A DNA stretch of 64,000 bases. Origin: Antrihabitans stalactiti. Its GTDB lineage: Bacteria; Actinomycetota; Actinomycetes; Mycobacteriales; Mycobacteriaceae. The position numbers and the translations under genes are program-made. Below the pieces are notes generated by a model. That model worked only from the letters and a program-made list of their open reading frames with translations. It was not told the origin of the DNA and did no database searches. Below are positions 36,550 through 45,415 of the stretch, in pieces. The stretch is from assembly GCF_012932915.1 (NCBI RefSeq), contig NZ_VCQU01000003.1:1-64000 (forward strand), given 5' to 3'. Position 1 is the first letter of the stretch. Every line of letters starts with the position of its first letter.

Positions 36550-37218
36550 CTAGGCGCCCAACCCGACAGGGCAGCTGACGCCCGTCGCGTGCACAGGACA
36601 GTAGCCGCCCGGATTCTTCGCGAGATACTGCTGGTGATAGCCCTCGGCGTAGTAGAACTCGCCGAGCGGCGCGATCTCGGTCGTCACTGCGCCATAGCCC
36701 GCTGCTGCGAGTCGCTCGCCGTAGGCGGCCGCGGTGGACCGCGCGACCTCGGCCTGTGAATCGTTGGCTGTGTAAATCCCGGAGCGATACTGCGTGCCGA
36801 CATCGTTGCCCTGCCGCATGCCCTGCGTCGGGTCGTGGTTCTCCCAGAAATGGGCCAGGATGCCCGCGTAACCGATCACTTCCGGATCGAATACGACAAG
36901 CACAGCTTCGCTGTGGCCGGTGCGCCCCGAACAGGTTTCTTCGTAGGTCGGGTTGGGCGTGAAGCCGCCAGTGTAGCCGACTGCGGTCGTGTACACGCCG
37001 TCCAGCTGCCAGAACTCCTTCTCGGCGCCCCAGAAGCAACCCATTGCCACGACGGCCATCTCCAGACCGTCAGGGAAGGGCGGTCGCAGCGGGTGACCGT
37101 TCACGAAATGCGCGTCGGGCACTTTCATCGCCTGCGCGCGCCCGGGAAGGGCTTCGTCAGCTGCCACCATCGACGACTTCGCGCCGACCTTGCCGAGTAG
37201 CTCCTGGAACCAAGACAT
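36550..37218 (-). CDS. msrA: Peptide methionine sulfoxide reductase A
   Basis: A 222-residue enzyme that reduces methionine-S-sulfoxide in proteins. The catalytic Cys is in [11 protein letters not shown] near residue 60, and resolving cysteines are in the tail [12 protein letters not shown]. Blocks [17 protein letters not shown] and [22 protein letters not shown] are standard. An N-terminal extension of about 50 residues is typical of actinobacterial MsrA and supports the start at 37218, although this places 62 bp inside the 3' end of the upstream acyltransferase gene on the same strand. Confidence 0.93.
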   Translation of the reverse strand: MSWFQELLGKVGAKSSMVAADEALPGRAQAMKVPDAHFVNGHPLRPPFPDGLEMAVVAMGCFWGAEKEFWQLDGVYTTAVGYTGGFTPNPTYEETCSGRTGHSEAVLVVFDPEVIGYAGILAHFWENHDPTQGMRQGNDVGTQYRSGIYTANDSQAEVARSTAAAYGERLAAAGYGAVTTEIAPLGEFYYAEGYHQQYLAKNPGGYCPVHATGVSCPVGLGA

Positions 37219-38377
37219 GATTCGACGATACGCGGCTGACAGCCGGTGATTTGGCGCCAAATCTTACAGAAATCCAACGGCTCCCGGGTAATTCGACCCA
37301 TCGGTACAAGGCCTCGGCGGCAAGGCCTGTGACGACGAGGAACGTCACGATTGCGGCATTCTGACCGATGAAGTCCACGGTCCACTCGTAGGTGCGATAG
37401 AGGATCAGCGTGTGCAGGAGGTAGATCGCGTAGCTGCGCGTTCCGAGCCAGCGCACGATCGCCGAGCGCGCGATTGCGCTGTTGTTCTTGGCGAGGAGCA
37501 GGACCGCTAGGGCCACGACGACCATCGTCCGTACGTAGTGGTCGTCGAGACCGTAGGCGTGCGATTCGGTCGCCAACTCGAGCACCTCGGCCTGCGCCAC
37601 GATCGCAACGACAGTCCACGGCCAGGTGGTGAGTTTCGCCCATTGGAGATACATCACCTGACCGATGAAGATCGCGGGCATCGTCGCGGCGACCTTCGAC
37701 AGCATCGGCACGGTTGCCACGGCAGGGACGGTCAAGTTGTAGATCAGCATCGCCTCGCACACGATGGCACCGATGATCGGTACCGCAATCGGCACCGACC
37801 GCAGCACCGGGCGCACGGCAACGCAGAACAGATAAAACATGACCTGGACTACGAGCGTCCAGGTCACCTGCAACACCGCGACCTCGGGTTTGGCGAAAAA
37901 GCCGCCGAGAACGAAGCTCAGCAGAGCCTCACCGTTGGAGATCCCGTCCTGACCGCTGAACATCGTGTTGATGCCGAGGCGGACGAGCACGATCGCCAGC
38001 AATACCGCCAGCCACAACGACGGCAACAGCCGCCCGATGCGGTTGACCAGGAAGCGGCCAGGCGCGTCTCTGATCGCCGATCGCGTGATGAGGAGACCTG
38101 TCACCACCATGAACGCTGCGACGCCGAGAAACGCCAGGTGTTGGTTGAGCCGCGCAACATCGACCAGGAGGAAGTTGGCTCTGGTAACGAGCCACCAGTC
38201 CGAATGGGCATCGTCGATCAGGTAGTACGAGATGTGCGAATAGAGAACGGCAACGACGGCCAAGGCTCGGATCAGATCGACGCCTGGGAGCAGCACGCGC
38301 GGCGCGCGGCGCGCGGCGTTACTCGGAGGTTCAGCCGCGGCTCCATTCACGCGACCTGATGTTAAGCCCCCGTTCAC
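37157..38377 (-). CDS. Acyltransferase 3 family membrane protein
   Basis: A 406-residue membrane protein with about ten helices, starting [20 protein letters not shown], the signature of acyltransferase 3 enzymes whose His takes part in transferring acyl groups to glycans or lipids across the membrane. [17 protein letters not shown] and the C-terminal [17 protein letters not shown] are also characteristic. The hydrophilic last 40 residues overlap msrA by 62 bp. It is divergent from sodA; the shared promoter region is 38378-38543. Acceptor unknown. Confidence 0.85.
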   Translation of the reverse strand: MNGGLTSGRVNGAAAEPPSNAARRAPRVLLPGVDLIRALAVVAVLYSHISYYLIDDAHSDWWLVTRANFLLVDVARLNQHLAFLGVAAFMVVTGLLITRSAIRDAPGRFLVNRIGRLLPSLWLAVLLAIVLVRLGINTMFSGQDGISNGEALLSFVLGGFFAKPEVAVLQVTWTLVVQVMFYLFCVAVRPVLRSVPIAVPIIGAIVCEAMLIYNLTVPAVATVPMLSKVAATMPAIFIGQVMYLQWAKLTTWPWTVVAIVAQAEVLELATESHAYGLDDHYVRTMVVVALAVLLLAKNNSAIARSAIVRWLGTRSYAIYLLHTLILYRTYEWTVDFIGQNAAIVTFLVVTGLAAEALYRWVELPGSRWISVRFGAKSPAVSRVSSNHVLVPGATRQGRREVVDGGS

Positions 38378-38543
38378 CTTGGGCGCGACTCGAAGCGGTC
38401 CGTTGGGAGCAAGGACACAACCTCTGTGATCATCTCGATCGAGTGGGGTGTACGAATGGTACGAGGTGGATAACCTCCGAATCGAAAGCCATTAATGCGG
38501 CAGCGAGCACAGCTTTCTCGCTCGCCAAGACGGAAGGAAACTC

Positions 38544-39164
38544 GTGGCTGAGTACACACTGCCGGACCTCGACTATGACTACGCGGCTCTGGAGCCGCAC
38601 ATCTCGGGCCAGATCAACGAGATTCATCACTCCAAGCACCATGCTGCTTACGTCGCCGGCGTGAACAGTGCGGTCGCCAAGCTGGAAGAGGCCCGCGAGA
38701 AGGAAGACCACGCGGCGATCTTCCTCAACGAGAAGAACCTCGCGTTCCACCTCGGTGGCCACGTGAACCACTCCATCTGGTGGAAGAACCTCTCGCCCAA
38801 CGGTGGCGACAAGCCCGAAGGCGATCTGGCGGCGGCAATCGACGACCAGTTCGGTTCGTTCGACAAGTTCCGTGCGCAGTTCACCGCGGCAGCGAACGGT
38901 CTGCAGGGGTCCGGCTGGGCGGTCCTGGGTTACGACACCCTCGGCCAGAAGCTGCTCACCTTCCAGCTGTACGACCAGCAGGCCAACGTCCCGCTCGGCA
39001 TCGTTCCGCTGCTCCAGGTCGACATGTGGGAGCACGCCTTCTACTTGCAGTACAAGAACGTCAAGGCCGATTACGTCAAGGCGTTCTGGAACGTCGTCAA
39101 CTGGGCCGACGTGCAGGACCGCTTTGCCAAGGCGACCACTCAGGCCGCCGGTCTCATTTTCTGA
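38544..39164 (+). CDS. sodA: Superoxide dismutase, SodA type, probably manganese
   Basis: A 206-residue Fe/Mn superoxide dismutase. Metal ligands fall at H28, H76, D160 and H164 (the last two in VDMWEHAFY). Position 145 is Gln (LYDQQ) where the M. tuberculosis iron enzyme has His; in that enzyme changing His145 to Gln shifts metal preference to manganese, so this one is predicted to use Mn. No signal peptide. GTG start with GGAAGGA upstream. It corresponds to Rv3846. Confidence 0.96.
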   Translation: MAEYTLPDLDYDYAALEPHISGQINEIHHSKHHAAYVAGVNSAVAKLEEAREKEDHAAIFLNEKNLAFHLGGHVNHSIWWKNLSPNGGDKPEGDLAAAIDDQFGSFDKFRAQFTAAANGLQGSGWAVLGYDTLGQKLLTFQLYDQQANVPLGIVPLLQVDMWEHAFYLQYKNVKADYVKAFWNVVNWADVQDRFAKATTQAAGLIF

Positions 39165-39184
39165 CCACTCATTTTCTGAACACA

Positions 39185-39232
39185 AACTGTGCGCGAGTTT
39201 CACCCCTGGAGGGGTGAGACTCGCGCACAGTT
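39185..39232. repeat. Long palindrome of a second family downstream of sodA
   Basis: Arms 39185-39207 and 39210-39232 pair over 23 bp with one T-G wobble and a 2-base loop. The arm contains GTGCGCGAGTTTCACCCCT, different in sequence from the GTGAGTCTTTT family but alike in design: very long stem, tiny loop, placed 20 bp after a stop codon. Likely the sodA terminator, or a related mobile palindrome. Confidence 0.85.
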
Positions 39233-39308
39233 CACTTCTGGCACTCTGGGCTACTTGTGTGCCAGCCCTGTTGTGCCGCATCCTCCGTATCTAGCAGGAG
39301 GTTGTGCG

Positions 39309-39848
39309 ATGGGTACAAACGACTTCGGTCATGAGCTTGTTGGAATCTCGCCCTTTCACGCCGATGGCACCCTGCGCGGGTTCGTCATCTCGGGTCGGTG
39401 GCCCAATACCACCAAGGAATGGGCCCAGTTACTGGTGCTCGCGGTGCGGGTCGCAACGATGCCTGGGCTGCTTCCGACCACCACAGTGTTCGGCGCGCGA
39501 GAAGAATTACCGGACGACCCGGAGCCGGGCACCGTGGGTCTCGTCCTTGCCGAAGGGCCAGTGCTGGGCGAGTGTGCCGTCAGTCCAGGCAGGTTCGCAG
39601 TCCACCAACCGCCCGCATTGCTGATGCTGCATCCCCCGTCGGAGACTCGCCCCTCGTTGCCGGAATGCGTTGGCGCCGCGTCGGGATGCCTTCTGCTGCC
39701 AGGGATTCCGCATCTCGGTCTCGAGCACCGCGCTGCGTGGGTCGAGACCGAAGCCGACGGAACGGTCACGTCGATGATCAGCCGAGTCGGCGTCGATCCC
39801 ATCAGCCATCCCGATACCGCAGTTTTGGCGATGCTTCTGGCCGCGTAA
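39309..39848 (+). CDS. Conserved protein (Rv3847-like)
   Basis: A 179-residue protein of unknown function, similar in size and place to Rv3847, directly downstream of sodA. No signal peptide is seen. A central Pro/Glu region (EELPDDPEPGTVG) separates two hydrophobic-rich halves, and GCLLLPGIPHLGLEHRAAWVETEADG near residue 125 looks like the best conserved block. ATG 39309 is chosen for its AGGAGG seven bases upstream; an in-frame extension would run through the palindrome. Confidence 0.82.
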   Translation: MGTNDFGHELVGISPFHADGTLRGFVISGRWPNTTKEWAQLLVLAVRVATMPGLLPTTTVFGAREELPDDPEPGTVGLVLAEGPVLGECAVSPGRFAVHQPPALLMLHPPSETRPSLPECVGAASGCLLLPGIPHLGLEHRAAWVETEADGTVTSMISRVGVDPISHPDTAVLAMLLAA

Positions 39849-39952
39849 GGGCACCCGAATTCTCGCGGTCGGATCGCCAAACTTATTGTGCGCATTGCGA
39901 TTTCGGCAACACTCGCTTTGCGATCGTGTACTCGGCCGGGTACGGTCGAAGC

Positions 39953-40624
39953 ATGTTGTCGGCCATGTTGTTGAGCTGCGGAGTCATCTTCGTGGCTGAG
40001 CTGGGCGACAAATCACAGCTGATGGCGATGACCTTCGCATTGCGGCACAAGTGGTGGATCGTCCTCGGGGGCATCACAGCCGCGACCGCCGGCGTCCACC
40101 TGGTGTCGGTCGGAATCGGCCACTACGTCGGTGCAGCACTGCCGACGAACCTGATCGGCATTGTCGGCGGAATCGCATTCCTGGCCTTCGGCCTCTGGAC
40201 ATTGCGCGGCGACACGCTGACCGACAAGGAGGCGATGCGAGCAGCGAGAGCCAACGCGCCCGCCTTCTTCGCCGTGGTGTCGGCCTTCCTCTTGGCCGAA
40301 CTCGGCGACAAGACGATGCTCGCCACGGTCACGCTCGCGGCCGACAGCGACTGGGTCGGTGTCTGGATCGGTTCGACGGTCGGCATGGTCGCCGCAGACG
40401 CACTCGCGATCGCCGTCGGTGCGGTGCTGGGCAAGCGCCTCCCCGAAGACGTCATTCGACTCGGCGCAGGTGGCCTGTTCCTGTTCTCCGGCGCGTGGAT
40501 GCTGCTGGAGCCAGTAGTTCCCATGGTTGTCGCAATTGCCGTCGCCGCACTTGCAGCGGCAGGGACGACCGCACTGTGGGCCCGCCTTCGTCCTAGCGCG
40601 AAATCCCCGGTACGCGTCGGGTGA
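39953..40624 (+). CDS. TMEM165/GDT1-family membrane protein (Rv3848-like)
   Basis: A 223-residue membrane protein with six helices and two copies of the GDT1 signature, AELGDKSQLMA near residue 16 and AELGDKTMLATV near 112. The family moves divalent cations, often Mn2+ or Ca2+, across membranes; manganese export would suit its place beside a probable Mn-dependent SodA. Start ATG 39953. Its 3' end overlaps the convergent patatin gene by 32 bp. Confidence 0.85.
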   Translation: MLSAMLLSCGVIFVAELGDKSQLMAMTFALRHKWWIVLGGITAATAGVHLVSVGIGHYVGAALPTNLIGIVGGIAFLAFGLWTLRGDTLTDKEAMRAARANAPAFFAVVSAFLLAELGDKTMLATVTLAADSDWVGVWIGSTVGMVAADALAIAVGAVLGKRLPEDVIRLGAGGLFLFSGAWMLLEPVVPMVVAIAVAALAAAGTTALWARLRPSAKSPVRVG

Positions 40625-42290
40625 TCTGCCGCCACGCCGGAGTCGGTGGTTCCGGCACAGTGCGCGCCGCCTCGAGCACCTCGCTCATCGGTCGCGGTTC
40701 GACAGAGTTCGACACAGCTTTCTTGCGTGGGCGCTTCGGCTTCGGCGGGCTGGTGCCCTCCCACCAAATCGGTTCGAGCATGTGCTTCACGAACGGCAAC
40801 GACGCTTCGATGGAATCGCGACCCCACCCGGTCGCGCGGTCGAACGCTTGCGGCGACGGCGCCAGGTTGATCAGCGACAACGTGGGCGCGAACCGGGTGA
40901 TCCGATCGGCGTGCGGTGCATTCGCCACCATCTGAACTTGCAGCGCTTGCGTCAGCGGCTGCAGCCAGAGATGCCTCGGATTCCATTGCGGGTGCAAGCA
41001 GTCCCAGACGAAGTAGCAGGCGTTGCGCGTACCCAGCTTCCCTGACTGGACCCGCTTCCACGCGAGTTCCGCGGGTACGTTGCTCGCTGCGCCGCCGTCG
41101 ACCAGTGCCGCGACGTCGTGCTGGTCCAGCAGCTGATCGAGCCGTGCTTGCGCCCGCGGATCATGGCTCTCGTGATGAAGCACCCCCGGAATGGAGGCCG
41201 AGAATCCGACGGCGTCGATCACGTTGATCTCGGCGGTGAGGTCGTCGGCGCCCAGGACAATCGGCTTCACAACCCGGGTATCGACGAATGCCGCGACCTG
41301 CCACAGCCGCGACGCCAGTGCAGTGCTCGCGGCCAGTTTGACGTGCGGCATCGCCCGGAAACCCAACGAGGCGAATTCCGATCGGCGGAAGCGACCGGGT
41401 AACCGGTCGAACGACTGCTTGCGGACACCGGCAACGACGGTCTCGAATGGGATGGCCTGATCCTTCATCCGCATCTGCGCACCGTCGGCAGTGCGGAAGA
41501 CGTTGTCGGCAAACTCGTCGAACTTCAACGAGAAGATGCTGGTCAGACCATGTTTACGGTAGCCGGTTTCGGGCGAGAGAATCTTGCGCAGCTCGAGCGT
41601 CTTCGCCCACTCGATGTATTCGTCCAATGGGACCGGCAGCGACCGCGCGAAGATGCTCCCGATCACAGCGCCGATCGACGACGACAGCACGTATGCCGGG
41701 ATCAGGTCCTCCTCGAGCATTCGCTGCAAAGCGCCGAGGTAGACGTATCCGGCGCCCCCGCCGCCGCCGAAGACCGACACGAGAGATTTGTAGCCGACCT
41801 CAGCGTCCAGTTCGGCGAGTGAGAAGTCTTTGGAATGATTCTCGGCAAGTTCTTTGCGCGCTGTTTCCAGCGGCTCGATCAGCCCGACGAGCGCCGCTTT
41901 CGCCTCGACGAGCCGCTGCTCGAGATCCGGCTCGACGCGCAGCGAATCGTGCAGATCGGCAAGTACGCGACTTCGCAGCGGTGCCACCTCGTCTGTGACG
42001 TTCACATCGCCGCGCCCGCGCGTTCCACCCGGGCCTGCTACGCCTGGCTCGAAGTCCGTCAACCTGGCAAAACTGATCAGATACCGCAGCCGCCGAAACT
42101 CCTCGCGCGTCAGCACCTCGGGATGCTCGAGGTCCGCGCGACACAGCGCTGCTTCCATGTGCTGGAGCGCGAGGGTGGGGTTGGTACGCGCAAGGCCGAC
42201 CTCTTCGGGAGCCTCGACGACGTCGGTCACGGGACCTTCGCCGATCACTGCAATGTCGTCGATATCGGCAACTTTGCCGTTCTTCTTCAT
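40593..42290 (-). CDS. Patatin-like phospholipase family protein
   Basis: A 565-residue protein with a central patatin domain: glycine-rich oxyanion loop FGGGGGAGYVYLGAL near residue 175, nucleophile region SSSIGAVIG near 206 (a Ser-x-Gly variant of GxSxG), and the catalytic Asp in DGGAASNVP near 414. An N-terminal helical region of 150 residues has no clear match. Start ATG 42290 (MKKNGKVADIDD); the extra upstream codons would be read from a palindrome. Probably an acyl-hydrolase; lipid target unknown. Confidence 0.85.
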   Translation of the reverse strand: MKKNGKVADIDDIAVIGEGPVTDVVEAPEEVGLARTNPTLALQHMEAALCRADLEHPEVLTREEFRRLRYLISFARLTDFEPGVAGPGGTRGRGDVNVTDEVAPLRSRVLADLHDSLRVEPDLEQRLVEAKAALVGLIEPLETARKELAENHSKDFSLAELDAEVGYKSLVSVFGGGGGAGYVYLGALQRMLEEDLIPAYVLSSSIGAVIGSIFARSLPVPLDEYIEWAKTLELRKILSPETGYRKHGLTSIFSLKFDEFADNVFRTADGAQMRMKDQAIPFETVVAGVRKQSFDRLPGRFRRSEFASLGFRAMPHVKLAASTALASRLWQVAAFVDTRVVKPIVLGADDLTAEINVIDAVGFSASIPGVLHHESHDPRAQARLDQLLDQHDVAALVDGGAASNVPAELAWKRVQSGKLGTRNACYFVWDCLHPQWNPRHLWLQPLTQALQVQMVANAPHADRITRFAPTLSLINLAPSPQAFDRATGWGRDSIEASLPFVKHMLEPIWWEGTSPPKPKRPRKKAVSNSVEPRPMSEVLEAARTVPEPPTPAWRQITRRVPGISR

Positions 42291-42320
42291 GCAGACAAGT
42301 GTCGGGTATGCACGCCGGTT

Positions 42321-42362
42321 GTGAGTCTTTTCGACAGTCCTGGGACTGTCGAAAAGACTCAC
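42321..42362. repeat. GTGAGTCTTTT palindrome, copy 3 (20-bp stem, altered inner arm)
   Basis: Arms 42321-42340 and 42343-42362 pair perfectly; the loop is 2 bases. The inner arm is CGACAGTCC where other copies have AGGAGTCC or TGGAGTCC, with the matching change on the other side. It lies 15 bp past the end of the monooxygenase gene and 30 bp upstream of the patatin start, on the same strand, where it would separate the two transcripts. Confidence 0.9.
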
Positions 42363-42377
42363 GAGCAGGACGGGCGG

Positions 42378-44198
42378 CTAACTCAGGTGATGGACTTCCT
42401 GCAGCCCGTAGACAGGGGTGGGCAGTCCTTCGTATCGCGCCTTGAGCTGCAGGGCGAGGTAGAGCGAATAGTGCCGGGACTGATGCAGATTCCCGCCGTG
42501 GAACCAGAGGTTCTGCTGCTGGGTGGGCTTCCACATGTTGCGCTGTTCGCCCTCCCACGGTCCGGGGTCTTTGGCCGTGTTGCTGCCCAGACCCCACACC
42601 TTGCCGACCTTGTCGGCCACTTCCTGACCCATGAGGTCGGCCGCCCAGCCGTTCATCGAGCCGTAGCCGGTCGCATAGACGACGACGTCAGCCGGCAGTT
42701 CGGTTCCGTTGGCCAGGATCACGGAGTTCTCGGTGAGCCGGTCGACCTGGCCGTGGGCCAGCTTGATGCTGCCGTCGGCGACCAAGTCGCAGGCACCGAC
42801 GTCGATGTAGTAGCCGGACCCGCGACGCAGATACTTCATGAAGAGTCCGGAATCGTCGTCGCCCCAATCCAACTCGAACCCTGCCGCGGCGAGCCGGTCG
42901 TAGAAGTCCTTGTCGCGGATCCGGATTGCGTCGTATACCGGAATCTGGAACTCGTGCATGATCCGGTACGGCAGTGACGCGAAGGTCAGATCCGCCTTCT
43001 CGGTGGTCATGCCCGAGGCAACCGCCCGTTCCGAGTAGAGGTCACCGAGCCCGATCTCCATCAGCGAATCCGATTTCACGATATGGGTCGACGACCGCTG
43101 CACCATCGTGACGTCGACGCCGTTCTCGAAAAGTGCCTTGCAGATGTCGTGCGCGGAGTTGTTGGACCCGATGACGACGGCACGTTTGCCGACGTAGCGG
43201 TCCGGGCCGGGGTGAGCGCTGGAGTGATGCTGCTCGCCCGCGAAGACGTCCTGCCCCGGCAACGTGGGAATGCTCGGCTTTCCCGACATGCCGGTTGCCA
43301 GGACCAGCTGGGTGGGATGCAGTGTGAGCCGCTCACCGTCGCGGTCGACCTCGACGGTCCATCGTTTCTCGGTCTCGTCGAAGCTCGCCGACAGACAGGT
43401 CGTCTTGGACCAATACGGCACCTCCATGACCCTGGTGTAGAACTCCAGCCAGTCGCCGATCTTGTCCTTCGGCGCGAACACGGGCCAGTTCTGCGGGAAC
43501 GGCAAGTACGGCAGGTGGTCGTACCAGACCGGGTCGTGCAGGCACAGGGACTTGTAGCGCTTCCGCCACTGGTCACCGGGACGGTCGTACTTGTCGACGA
43601 CGATGGCGGGCACGCCGAGTTGCCGCAGACGCGCACCGAGCGCGATTCCGCCTTGGCCGCCGCCGACCACCAGCGTGTAAGGCTGCACGGTGAGCCCTAG
43701 CGAGGCCTCTTCGTCCTCGCGCTTCTCGGCCCACGACCGGGTGTCGGCGTCGGTGCCGTGCACCGCCCCCATGACGCGCGTCGGACCCTTGCGCTCCTCG
43801 TGCTCCTTGAGTTCCTGCAGTGCGGTCAGCAGCGTCCAGCACTCGTCACCTTTGAGGCGCAGATGTCCGGTACCGCGGCCGACGGCCGTCTCGAACTCGA
43901 TGAATGCGGAGGTGACGTCGCCGTCGGCGGTTGCCTCCTCGCGGGTCCGGAACCCGGACGGGCTGGTCTCGGCGAGCCGCGCTGCGAGCATGTCCGCGAC
44001 GCCGTCACGGCCTTCGACTGTCTTGATGTTCCAGGTGAAGGAGACGAGGTCGCGCCAAAAGCTGTCGACGGCGAATTTGGCGACGACCCGCTCGAGGTCG
44101 CGTTCGTGGAGTGCTGCTTCGAAATCGGCGAGCCATGCGTCGATACGGGCCTGCGGCGTAAGGGCGGCGGTGGCCGGCCGTTCAATAGTTTCGGTCAT
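42378..44198 (-). CDS. FAD/NAD(P)-dependent monooxygenase with N-terminal NTF2-like domain
   Basis: A 606-residue flavoprotein. Residues about 15-130 form a SnoaL/NTF2-like domain (RIDAWLADFEAALHERDLER, FWRDLVSFTWNI). The rest is a YUCCA-like flavin monooxygenase: FAD site VVGGGQGGIALG near 178, NADPH site VIGSNNSAHDICKAL near 345, and YATGYGS near 543. Start ATG 44198 (MTETIERPA). It is divergent from the zinc alcohol dehydrogenase with a structured operator region between them, suggesting one catabolic pathway for an alcohol or ketone. Confidence 0.88.
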   Translation of the reverse strand: MTETIERPATAALTPQARIDAWLADFEAALHERDLERVVAKFAVDSFWRDLVSFTWNIKTVEGRDGVADMLAARLAETSPSGFRTREEATADGDVTSAFIEFETAVGRGTGHLRLKGDECWTLLTALQELKEHEERKGPTRVMGAVHGTDADTRSWAEKREDEEASLGLTVQPYTLVVGGGQGGIALGARLRQLGVPAIVVDKYDRPGDQWRKRYKSLCLHDPVWYDHLPYLPFPQNWPVFAPKDKIGDWLEFYTRVMEVPYWSKTTCLSASFDETEKRWTVEVDRDGERLTLHPTQLVLATGMSGKPSIPTLPGQDVFAGEQHHSSAHPGPDRYVGKRAVVIGSNNSAHDICKALFENGVDVTMVQRSSTHIVKSDSLMEIGLGDLYSERAVASGMTTEKADLTFASLPYRIMHEFQIPVYDAIRIRDKDFYDRLAAAGFELDWGDDDSGLFMKYLRRGSGYYIDVGACDLVADGSIKLAHGQVDRLTENSVILANGTELPADVVVYATGYGSMNGWAADLMGQEVADKVGKVWGLGSNTAKDPGPWEGEQRNMWKPTQQQNLWFHGGNLHQSRHYSLYLALQLKARYEGLPTPVYGLQEVHHLS

Positions 44199-44233
44199 GT
44201 GACTCAGACCACACGAAGCGGGTTCGGACCCGC

Positions 44234-44286
44234 AAGAGTTGCAGTGCGTTGCAAGGCGCACTGCGATGCAACGGGATGCAACTCTT
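44234..44286. promoter_or_regulatory. Nested inverted repeats between monooxygenase and dehydrogenase, candidate operator
   Basis: AAGAGTTGCA (44234-44243) and TGCAACTCTT (44277-44286) are a perfect 10-bp inverted repeat. Inside it GTTGCA (44248) pairs with TGCAAC (44267), and GCAGTGCG (44241) with CGCACTGC (44257). The motif GTTGCA therefore recurs four times symmetrically within 53 bp, exactly in the 122-bp divergent region. The GAF-type regulator at 45416 is the obvious candidate to bind here. Confidence 0.6.
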
Positions 44287-44292
44287 TCGCCG

Positions 44293-44308
44293 TGTGGTCG
44301 CGGTCACA
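44293..44308. promoter_or_regulatory. CRP/GlxR-type binding site upstream of the dehydrogenase
   Basis: TGTGGTCGCGGTCACA matches TGTGA-N6-TCACA with one mismatch. It is just 12 bp before the ATG of the dehydrogenase gene and beside the nested operator, so it could combine carbon-source control with pathway-specific control. Confidence 0.5.
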
Positions 44309-44320
44309 TAGACATGCGAC

Positions 44321-45367
44321 ATGAGAGCAGCTGTGTACTACGGACCGAACAAGCTCGAGGTCGCCGACGTCGCCGAGCCGAGCCCATCGCCAGGGACCGT
44401 GAAGGTGAAGGTCGGCTTCAACGGCATCTGCGGCACCGACCTGCACGAGTACTACGCAGGACCGATTTTCGTTCCGACCGAGCCACATCCACTGACCGGT
44501 CAGCAACTGCCGCTCACGATGGGCCACGAATTCGCCGGCGTGATCACCGAAGTCGGGGCGGGTGTCTCCGACTACGCCGAAGGCGATCGGGTGGCGATCA
44601 TGCCCTTGTACCGCTGTGGGCATTGCCGACCGTGTCGAGCGGGCAACTACAACATCTGTCAGCAGATCGGTTTCCACGGGCTAATGTCCGATGGCGGCAT
44701 GGCCGAGTACACCGTCGTGCCGACCGACATGCTGCACCGCCTGCCCAACAACGTATCGCTGGAGTTGGGCGCACTGGTCGAACCGATGTCGGTGGCCTAC
44801 CACGCCGCTACCCTCGGCGAGCCCAATCCGGACGGCACCTCGATGGTGTTCGGCGCCGGACCGATCGGCATCGGACTCTGGTTTGCCTTGCGCGGCAAGG
44901 GCGTCGACGACGTCTTCGTCGTCGAACCGTCGGCAACCCGACGGGCGTCCATCGAAGCATTGGGTGCTCGCACGCTGGATCCGACAGCGGTCGACGTCCC
45001 AGCGTTCATCACCGACCACACCGACGGCGCGGGCGCCGACGCGGTCTTCGACGCCGCGGGCGTGACGCCGGCCGTAGCGACTGCCCTGGCTTGCGTCGGC
45101 GCCCGGCGACCGATGGTGAGCGTCGCCATCTACGAGAAACCGTTGACCACTCCACTACTCAATCTCGTCATGAACGAGTCCCGCATCCAGGGCTCGCTGT
45201 GCTACACCGCCGACGACTTCCAGGCCGTCATCGCTCTGATGGCGCAGGGCAAGTACGACACCACTGGCTGGGTGACCTCGATCGCCCTCGACGACGTGAT
45301 CGAGGAGGGCTTCGAAGCCTTACATGCAGGCAAGAAGATGAAGGTCCTCGTCGATCCGACGACCTGA
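44321..45367 (+). CDS. Zinc-dependent alcohol dehydrogenase, 2,3-butanediol dehydrogenase type
   Basis: A 348-residue medium-chain dehydrogenase. The catalytic zinc site is CGTDLHEY near residue 37 and GHEFAG near 68; the structural zinc lobe is CGHCRPCRAGNYNIC (four Cys) near 98; NAD binding is VFGAGPIGIG near 182. Overall it is closest to (R,R)-butanediol and threonine dehydrogenases, which oxidise secondary alcohols. It starts a two-gene unit with the regulator 48 bp downstream and is divergent from the monooxygenase. Confidence 0.9.
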   Translation: MRAAVYYGPNKLEVADVAEPSPSPGTVKVKVGFNGICGTDLHEYYAGPIFVPTEPHPLTGQQLPLTMGHEFAGVITEVGAGVSDYAEGDRVAIMPLYRCGHCRPCRAGNYNICQQIGFHGLMSDGGMAEYTVVPTDMLHRLPNNVSLELGALVEPMSVAYHAATLGEPNPDGTSMVFGAGPIGIGLWFALRGKGVDDVFVVEPSATRRASIEALGARTLDPTAVDVPAFITDHTDGAGADAVFDAAGVTPAVATALACVGARRPMVSVAIYEKPLTTPLLNLVMNESRIQGSLCYTADDFQAVIALMAQGKYDTTGWVTSIALDDVIEEGFEALHAGKKMKVLVDPTT

Positions 45368-45415
45368 CCGTTCGGGTAGGTGCAATGGCGCTGGTCTGTG
45401 ATCGGGAGCACACTC

